From CSP1-4 sp963777975 (GTDB lineage: Bacteria; Chloroflexota; Limnocylindria; Limnocylindrales; CSP1-4), in the NCBI GenBank assembly GCA_963777975.1, contig CAVZSO010000002.1, positions 310,001-374,000 on the forward strand: a stretch of DNA of 64,000 bases, in the 5' to 3' direction. Position numbers and translations under genes: made by a program. The notes below the pieces were generated by a model. That model was not told the DNA's origin. It did no database searches and worked only from the letters and a program-made list of their open reading frames with translations. Positions within the stretch are counted from its first letter, which is position 1. Every line of letters starts with the position of its first letter. This document shows positions 58,221 to 64,000 of the stretch, in pieces.

Positions 58221-59533
58221 ATGCCAGACCGACCCCACGCCGCAAGGCTCGCCACTCGCATCCTGGTGGCGCTCGTGGCCACGACCCTCGTCGCCGCTTG
58301 CGCTGTCTCCAGTCCCTCTCCATCGCACTCGCCGACGGCGTCGTCCGAACCGACCGGCGGCCTTGTCAGCCCGAGTCCGATCCCGACGACCAGCCCCAGT
58401 CCGGCGCCAAGCCTGAGCCCGGCCGAGCTCGAGGCGCTCATCGCAGAGACCGAGGCGTCCGTGCCGCCCATCCGCCAGCTCGAGCCGACGAGCAAGGTGC
58501 CCGACCGCATCGTCGACGAAGCCGGCCTGAGAGCTGGATCTGGAGCGCTTCATCGCCGAAGCAGCAACGCCCAAGGAGTACGCGGTGCAAGAGCGCCTTG
58601 GCGAGCGGCTGGGCTACTTTCCTCCCGGCACCGACTTGGCCGCGACCCAGCTCGAGCTGCTCGGCGACCAGGTGCTCGGCTACTACGATGACAAGCGCGA
58701 CGAGATGGCGGTCGTCCAGCGGGGCGGCGCCTTCGGACCGCTGGAGCGGGTGACGCTGGCCCACGAGTACACACACGCCCTCCAGGACCAGCACTTCGAC
58801 CTTGACAGCCTGGACCGCGAGGACCTCTCGAACGGCGATCGGTCGCTCGCACGAACCGCGTTGGTCGAGGGCGACGCCTCGCTGCTGACGCAGCAGTGGT
58901 CGCTCGCCAACATGACCTTCGCGGAGATCCTGGCCATCACCAAGCAGGCGCTCGATCCCGCCTCGATGGCCGTCCTCTCACGGGTGCCACCGCTCGTCGC
59001 CCGCCAGCTGACGTTCCCCTACGAGGACGGGCTCGCATTCGCAAGCGGGCTCTTCGGTCAGGGCGGCTGGGCGGCCGTCGACGCAGCCTTCGCTTCGCCC
59101 CCGGACTCGACCGAGCAGATCATCCATCCGGAGAAGTACACGTCGCGCGAGAAGCCGATCAAGGTCGCCGCGCCCATCAAGGCCAAGGCGCTCGGCCGGG
59201 GCTGGTCCGAAGCCACCCAGGACACGATCGGCGAGCTCGGCACTGCCGTCTGGCTCGAGCCGACCGCCGGCAAACGGGCGGCAGCGTGATGCGGCCGCCG
59301 GCTGGGGCGGGGATCGCGTCGTGCTCCTCGAGGGCCCCGACGATGGCTGGCTTGTCGCCTGGCAGACGTCCTGGGATACGCCCGCGGATGCCGATGCGTT
59401 CGCGGTCGCCGCGCAGGCGCACGTGGCCACGCTGGCGAATCCCGCGACCGTCGTGCACGTGCCCGGCTCCAGCGACGTCCAGGTCCGGATCGCCAGCGGT
59501 GGCGAGCTGCTTCGGGCACCAGCGGGATCCTGA
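58221..59533 (+). CDS. Zinc metalloprotease-like lipoprotein (two frameshifts)
   Basis: A predicted secreted, lipid-anchored protease of about 436 residues. The signal peptide ends in a lipobox (LVALVATTLVAACAVSS), followed by a Ser/Pro-rich spacer. After an extra base near 58528 the domain reads LDLERFIAEAATPKEYAVQE and LGDQVLGYYDDKRDEMAVV, then the gluzincin motif VTLAHEYTHALQDQHFDL (HExxH), with a downstream acidic EGDAS as possible third ligand. A second extra base near 59283 joins PTAGKRAAA to GWGGDRVVLLEGPDDGW and the end LLRAPAGS. Substrate unknown. Confidence 0.8.
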
Positions 59534-59602
59534 GGGGCCGCGCTGCACCGACGTTCAGCGCGCGTGACTCGCCGCTGAGCCGCCGAGTCGTCTGGCCGCG
59601 GC

Positions 59603-61303
59603 CTACATCGACTCGGGCGCCGAGATGCCCAGCAATGACAGGGCATTGGCGAGCGCAAGGCGGGTCGCATCCACGAGCGCCAGGCGCGCCGACGACGTCG
59701 TCGGATCCTCCGGGTCCACGACTCGCCGGTCGCGGTAGTAGGCGTGGAACGTGGTGGCCAGCTCGGTGACGTAGGTCGTCAGCCCCTGCGTCTCCTCGGC
59801 CATCGCGCTGTCCTCGACGACCTCGGGCAGTCGAAGGACGCGGATGCCGAGTGCGAGCGCGATAGGATCGTCGTCCAGCGAGCCGAGCAGCGAGGCATCC
59901 GGCATCAGGCCGGCGACCGCCCCCTTGCGCAGCAGCGAGGCGATCCGAGCGTGCGCGTACTGCACGTAGTAGACCGGGTTCTCCGCCGACTGCGTCTTGG
60001 CCAGCTCGATATCGAAGTCGATGCCGACGGTGTGACCGCGCGCGGCGAAGAACCAGCGCGCGGCATCGACGCCGATCTCGGCCAAGAGGTCGTCGAGCGT
60101 GATGAACTCGCCGGAGCGCTTGGACATCGAGATCTCCTGCCCGTCGCGCACGAAACGGACCCACGCGATGAGCAGCATCTGGACCGCCTCGCGGTCGAAA
60201 CCCATGGCCTCGGCGGCGTTGCGGACGCGGGCGACCGTGCCGTGGTGGTCGGCGCCCCAGATGTAGATGAGGTGGTCGAAGCCGCGGCTGAACTTCTCGA
60301 CGACGTAGCCGATGTCGGCCGCGAAGTACGTCGTCGAACCGTCGGACTTGCGGATCACGCGGTCCTTGTCGTCGCCGTATGCGGTCGATCGGAACCAGGT
60401 CGCCCCGTCCTGCTCGTAGACCAGGCCATGCTCCCGCAGCCGCTCGACGGCGCGCTCGACCCAGCCCTCGTCGTGCAGTGAGCTCTCGGTCTTCCAGACG
60501 TCGAAGCGCACGCCGAGATGCGCCAGCGACGCCTCGATCCCGGCCCGCACGCGCTCCGATGCCCAGGCGCCGATGATCCCGTCGGCGTCGACGGCGGCAC
60601 CGGCACTGGCCTCGATCGCTCGCGCCCAGAGCTCAGCCGGCAGCTCCGCCGCCAGCTCGGCCACGTAGGCCCCGCGATAGGCTTCCTCGGGCAGCGGCTG
60701 GCCGGCCCGGAGTGCCCGGACCGAGGCACCAAGGACACGCACCTGGACCCCGAAGTCGTTGAAGTAGTACTCGCGCGTGACGCGATGTCCGGCGCCCTCG
60801 AGCACGCGACTCAGGAGGTCGCCGACGAAGGCGCCGCGCGCGTTCCCGATGTGCAGCGGGCCGGTCGGGTTGGCGGACACGAATTCGATGTTGACGTGGC
60901 GGGGCTGGCTGGACGTCAGCTGCCCGAAGGTCGTGCCGGCCGAGCGGGCGGCGTCGAGGCCGGCGGCCACGAACCGTGGGGCCAGGCGCAGGTTGATGAA
61001 GCCGGGCGCCGCGACCTCGACCGAGGCGAGCGCCTCGCCGCCATCCAGGTTGCGGATCGCTCCGGCCAGCGCTTCGGCGATGGCGATCGGCGGGCGCCGC
61101 ATCGGTTTCGCCAGCTTCATCGCGAGGCTCAGAGCGACGTCGCCGTGCTCCGGATGGCTGGGGTGCTGGACCTCGACCGCTTTGGCCTCGGCCGGCTCGC
61201 CGGGCAGGGCTGGCAGGTCGCCACGTTCGATGGCCGTCGTCAGCGCGTGCGCGACGAGTGCCTGGACATGGCTGCGGATCGGCGTGCTGACGGTCGACGG
61301 CAC
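59603..61303 (-). CDS. argS: Arginyl-tRNA synthetase
   Basis: Class I synthetase charging tRNA-Arg. The N-terminal Add1 domain is followed by the HIGH-type motif PTGPLHIGNARGAF near residue 150, YYFNDFGVQVR, the KMSKS-type motif SMSKRSGEFITLDDL and the DALR anticodon-binding domain (QYAHARIASLL and on). 566 residues with no breaks. The annotated GTG at 61303 is plausible, with CAGGAG about twelve bases upstream. Divergent from the surface protein across a long leader. Confidence 0.95.
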   Translation of the reverse strand: MPSTVSTPIRSHVQALVAHALTTAIERGDLPALPGEPAEAKAVEVQHPSHPEHGDVALSLAMKLAKPMRRPPIAIAEALAGAIRNLDGGEALASVEVAAPGFINLRLAPRFVAAGLDAARSAGTTFGQLTSSQPRHVNIEFVSANPTGPLHIGNARGAFVGDLLSRVLEGAGHRVTREYYFNDFGVQVRVLGASVRALRAGQPLPEEAYRGAYVAELAAELPAELWARAIEASAGAAVDADGIIGAWASERVRAGIEASLAHLGVRFDVWKTESSLHDEGWVERAVERLREHGLVYEQDGATWFRSTAYGDDKDRVIRKSDGSTTYFAADIGYVVEKFSRGFDHLIYIWGADHHGTVARVRNAAEAMGFDREAVQMLLIAWVRFVRDGQEISMSKRSGEFITLDDLLAEIGVDAARWFFAARGHTVGIDFDIELAKTQSAENPVYYVQYAHARIASLLRKGAVAGLMPDASLLGSLDDDPIALALGIRVLRLPEVVEDSAMAEETQGLTTYVTELATTFHAYYRDRRVVDPEDPTTSSARLALVDATRLALANALSLLGISAPESM

Positions 61304-61763
61304 GGGCCACGTTGCTCCTGCTGGGTGATCGAGAAGCGTAGCCGACCAGGTGTGCGGCGTCCGGGCGCGGCGCGATCCTGCCCATCAGACCGCCTGGGCA
61401 AAGGTCCCATGACCCGGTGCCGGCCGTCACCGGAAACGGTCGCCGGCCATGGTGTGGTGAGGTGCAGTCCGGTCGCGATGGGAGGACTGACGGGCGGATA
61501 AGGGGGAGTACCTTCGTCCGTCCCCACCGCGTACCGTCCGGCACATGCGGCACCCCAGAAGCGATGCCGTCATAGCGTGAAGCGTCGGATCGAGCCCGAC
61601 GCTCCCACGGGCGATCGTCGGTGACGCCAGCCGGACGCTCGACGCAGTCATCGGGCCGATATCGGTCCGCTTCAACCACCGTGACGGCTTCGCCGTCCCA
61701 TCGTCGGCCGTGAGGCCACCGCAGACCCGAAACAGGAAACTCGGGACCTGGAGGGAACATCGC
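61304..61763. other. Long leader region between argS and the surface protein gene, possible structured RNA
   Basis: No gene is supported in these 460 bases. On the plus strand 61380-61545 can fold into several stems: TGCCCA/TGGGCA, a GAAA-capped hairpin (ACCG-GAAA-CGGT) inside GGCCG/CGGCC, CAGTCC/GGACTG and a longer GGGCGGA/TCCGTCCC pairing. The arrangement resembles a riboswitch or cis-regulatory RNA. It does not match the FMN, TPP, SAM or c-di-GMP-I consensus well enough to name. Confidence 0.4.
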
Positions 61764-64000
61764 ATGATCTCGCGCGCCGTGATGCCGACTCGTCGGAGTC
61801 GCACCTGGGTCTTCCTTTGGATCGCCCTCTTCCTCATGGGCATCCTCCTGCAGTACGGGGTCGCGCTCTCGCGCCCCGGCACCGCCCTCGCGGCCAGCGG
61901 CCTGAAGGCCGGCACGGTCCAGGACTTCGAGGTCGACGGCGACCTCAAGTGTCAGAACGCGTCGGGCAATCCGGGCGGCATCACGCCGGCCAGCCTGATC
62001 GATGGCACCCTGACCGATGGCGACGACTGGCGGGACGGCAGTGGCTGCTCCGGCAAGGTCAACCCGGAGAACCCGCCCATCTCGTTCCTCGACAACGACC
62101 CCGTCAGCGACACGGGCGATGACGTCTTCGGCGGCGGCGCCAAAGAGGACGACACACGCACGTGGTCATACACCACTCAGAAGCCGACGCCCAAGGACGA
62201 CGTCCACCACGCCATGGCGTACGCCAAGTTCGTGGGCAGCAGCGCCTACTTCTTCGCAGGCGCCGAGCGCATCGTCAACACCGGCGACACGCATATCGAC
62301 TTCGAGCTCAACCGCAAGCCCTTCAAGACCTGGAGCGACGGTATCAGCAAGCCGAACCGCACGGTCGGCGACGTGCTCATCTCGCTCGAGTTCTCGAACG
62401 GCGGCGACGACCCCATCGTGACCGTCTACAAGGTCACCGACGTGGTCGACCATCCGAAGGGCCAGGAGACGACCTTCAGCACCGATCTCGCCACCGCGGG
62501 TGCCGTCCACTCGGCGACCAACTTCATCGACCTGGTCGATGCCGGCTTCGGCTACGACATCCCCTCGTTCGAGTTCGCCGAGACGTCGATCAACCTCGAC
62601 GCACTGGGCATCAACACATCCTGCCCGGGCCTCTCGAACGGTCACATCCGGACCCGCTCCGGCGGAGACCTCGATAGCTCGCAGCTGAAGGACAACATCG
62701 AGCCCTTCCCGATCGACCTCAACAACTGCGGCAAGCTGCGTATCGAGAAGCACGCCGGCTCGAACGACGGGCCCCTTCTCGGCGGCGCCGAGTTCGATAT
62801 CACCCCGAACCCCATCCCGGGCGGTACGGGCACCCTCCATGTCGTCGACAACGGCGCCAATGACGGCGACGGCACCGCCGGCGAGATCGAGATCGACCCC
62901 GCCAAGCCGGGCACCTACACGGTCTGCGAGACCAAGGCGCCGACCGGCTACAAGCTGCCTGCCGATCCCTGCCACGACAACGATGTGCCCCCCAACGGCA
63001 CGCACATCTTCGTCTTCGCCGATCCGCCCAAGGTCGCATCGACGACGCTCACGCTTGTCCAGGCCACTCCGCTCGACGGCAGCTTCGTGGCCGTCGGCGA
63101 CACGATCACGCCTGCGCGTCCGTGAGACCAACACGGGCGAGTCGATCCTGACCAACGTCCACGTCACGGGCACCGACTCGTGCGCCAACTGGACGGCCCA
63201 GTCCAGCAAGAACGGCGGCGCCGGGGCCTTCAACGGCAGCCTCGAACCCCACCGAATCGGTCGACTTCACGTGCTCGTTCCAGGCGCCGGCCGACAACAG
63301 CTTCTCGTGGAGCGCGCTCGGCCATGGCACCGACGAAAAGGGCGATGCCGCACCAGCGACCAACGAAGACGAGAGCGGCTCCTACGACATCCTGATGCCG
63401 GCCACCAAGCTGACCATCGACACGGACGCGCCGGCCAAGGTCCATGCCGGTGACTCCATCACCATCATCGTCAACGAGAAGAACGACGGCGAAGGCACGA
63501 TCACCAACGTGACCGTGACCGGCGTCAAGTCGTGTGCGACCTGGACACCGGCTCAGGGCTTCAGCGGCTCGCTCGCTGCTGGTGCCTCGGTCAAGTTCAG
63601 CTGCACGTTCAACGCGCCCGCGGACGACTTCACGTGGGAGGCTGATGGCCACGCCACGGACGCCCTCGGCCACGCGGTCCCGTCTGCCGGGGAGCACGTC
63701 CAAGGCAACGTCGACGTGGTCAAGCCGGCGACGGAGCTGACGCTCAAGAGCACGGTCCCGGCCAAGGTCCGGGCCGGTGATCCGGTCTCCATCGTGGTCA
63801 CCGAGAAGAACACGGGCGATGGCCCGCTGCACGACGTGACGGTCGTGACCGAAGGCGGCATCTGCGCCGTCTGGAACGCGCCCGGTGGCTTCAGCGGCAC
63901 CCTCGCCGCCGGCGCCTCGGTCGATTTCACCTGCACATTCAACGCGCCGGCCAACGGCGATGATGTCGACTGGAGCGCGCTCGGCCAGGGCAAGGACAGC
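61764..64000 (+). CDS. Large secreted repeat protein with SpaA-like and DUF11-like domains (partial, two frameshifts)
   Basis: The N-terminal 740 or so residues of a surface protein that runs off the window. GGAGGG precedes the ATG at 61764. A signal/anchor segment (TWVFLWIALFLMGILLQYGV) leads to a large domain (QDFEVDGDLKCQNASGNPGG onward), then a SpaA-like prealbumin fold (GKLRIEKHAGSNDGPLLGGA to CETKAPTGYKLP). Extra bases near 63112 and 63243 precede three or more repeats of about 105 residues resembling DUF11/Ig-like units, each with a form of AGxSVxFxCTFNAPA and a Cys pair. Likely an adhesin or cell-wall/S-layer-associated protein (inference). Confidence 0.8.

Overview
The window is high-GC, gene-dense bacterial chromosome with no rRNA, tRNA, insertion sequence, prophage or CRISPR array. 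Several traits fit a soil or freshwater Chloroflexota lineage (inference, no marker gene checked): an FMN-riboswitch ABC transporter of the RibXY type known from Chloroflexus, an isocitrate dehydrogenase with a long C-terminal extension, very large multi-GAF kinases, S53 proteases, and many promoters whose -10 box sits exactly six bases before the start codon (leaderless mRNAs). About thirty conserved genes are cut by single-base shifts, mostly one extra base, so the sequence looks like an incompletely polished long-read or metagenome assembly. I annotate those genes as single CDSs and give the break positions.

Layout. 1-2.7 kb (minus): nucleoside hydrolase, DUF389 membrane protein, and a KamB-type 16S rRNA methyltransferase with an early stop codon. 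2.8-6.7 kb (plus): HTH-VOC fusion, icd, purE, a membrane protein, NUDIX hydrolase. 6.7-11.8 kb: aldehyde dehydrogenase, GT87-like membrane protein, threonine dehydratase, SDR. 11.9-21.6 kb (minus): a signalling operon with a small protein, a hybrid histidine kinase of about 2,660 residues with twelve tandem GAF domains and two receiver domains, a separate Hpt protein, and a receiver-cyclase response regulator. All junctions overlap, so this is one complete phosphorelay. 21.7-26 kb: glutamine synthetase-family enzyme, APC amino-acid permease, LolA-like protein. 26.3-33 kb: secreted S53 protease, aspartase, and a damaged ECF sigma factor/WD-like propeller locus.

33.2-41.7 kb (plus): an acyl-CoA degradation cluster with flavin reductase, alpha/beta hydrolase, EthD-like protein, three crotonases (one with a C-terminal zinc ribbon), 3-hydroxyacyl-CoA dehydrogenase and thiolase. 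Together they could carry out hydration, isomerisation, oxidation and thiolysis of an acyl-CoA, possibly from an aromatic or cyclic acid. 42.7-46.1 kb (minus): FMN riboswitch controlling an ABC transporter (ATPase, permease, lipoprotein) and a His-rich membrane peptide, predicted to import riboflavin.

46.2-57.2 kb: histidine utilisation genes hutH, hutU, glutamate formimidoyltransferase and hutI, giving histidine to glutamate with the formimino group passed to folate. They are interspersed with a GNAT enzyme, a second HAL-family protein that lacks the MIO-forming glycine, and a divergent DtxR regulator/FTR1 iron permease pair. 57.3-64 kb: MBL-fold protein, zinc metalloprotease lipoprotein, argS, and the N-terminal part of a large secreted repeat protein cut by the window edge.
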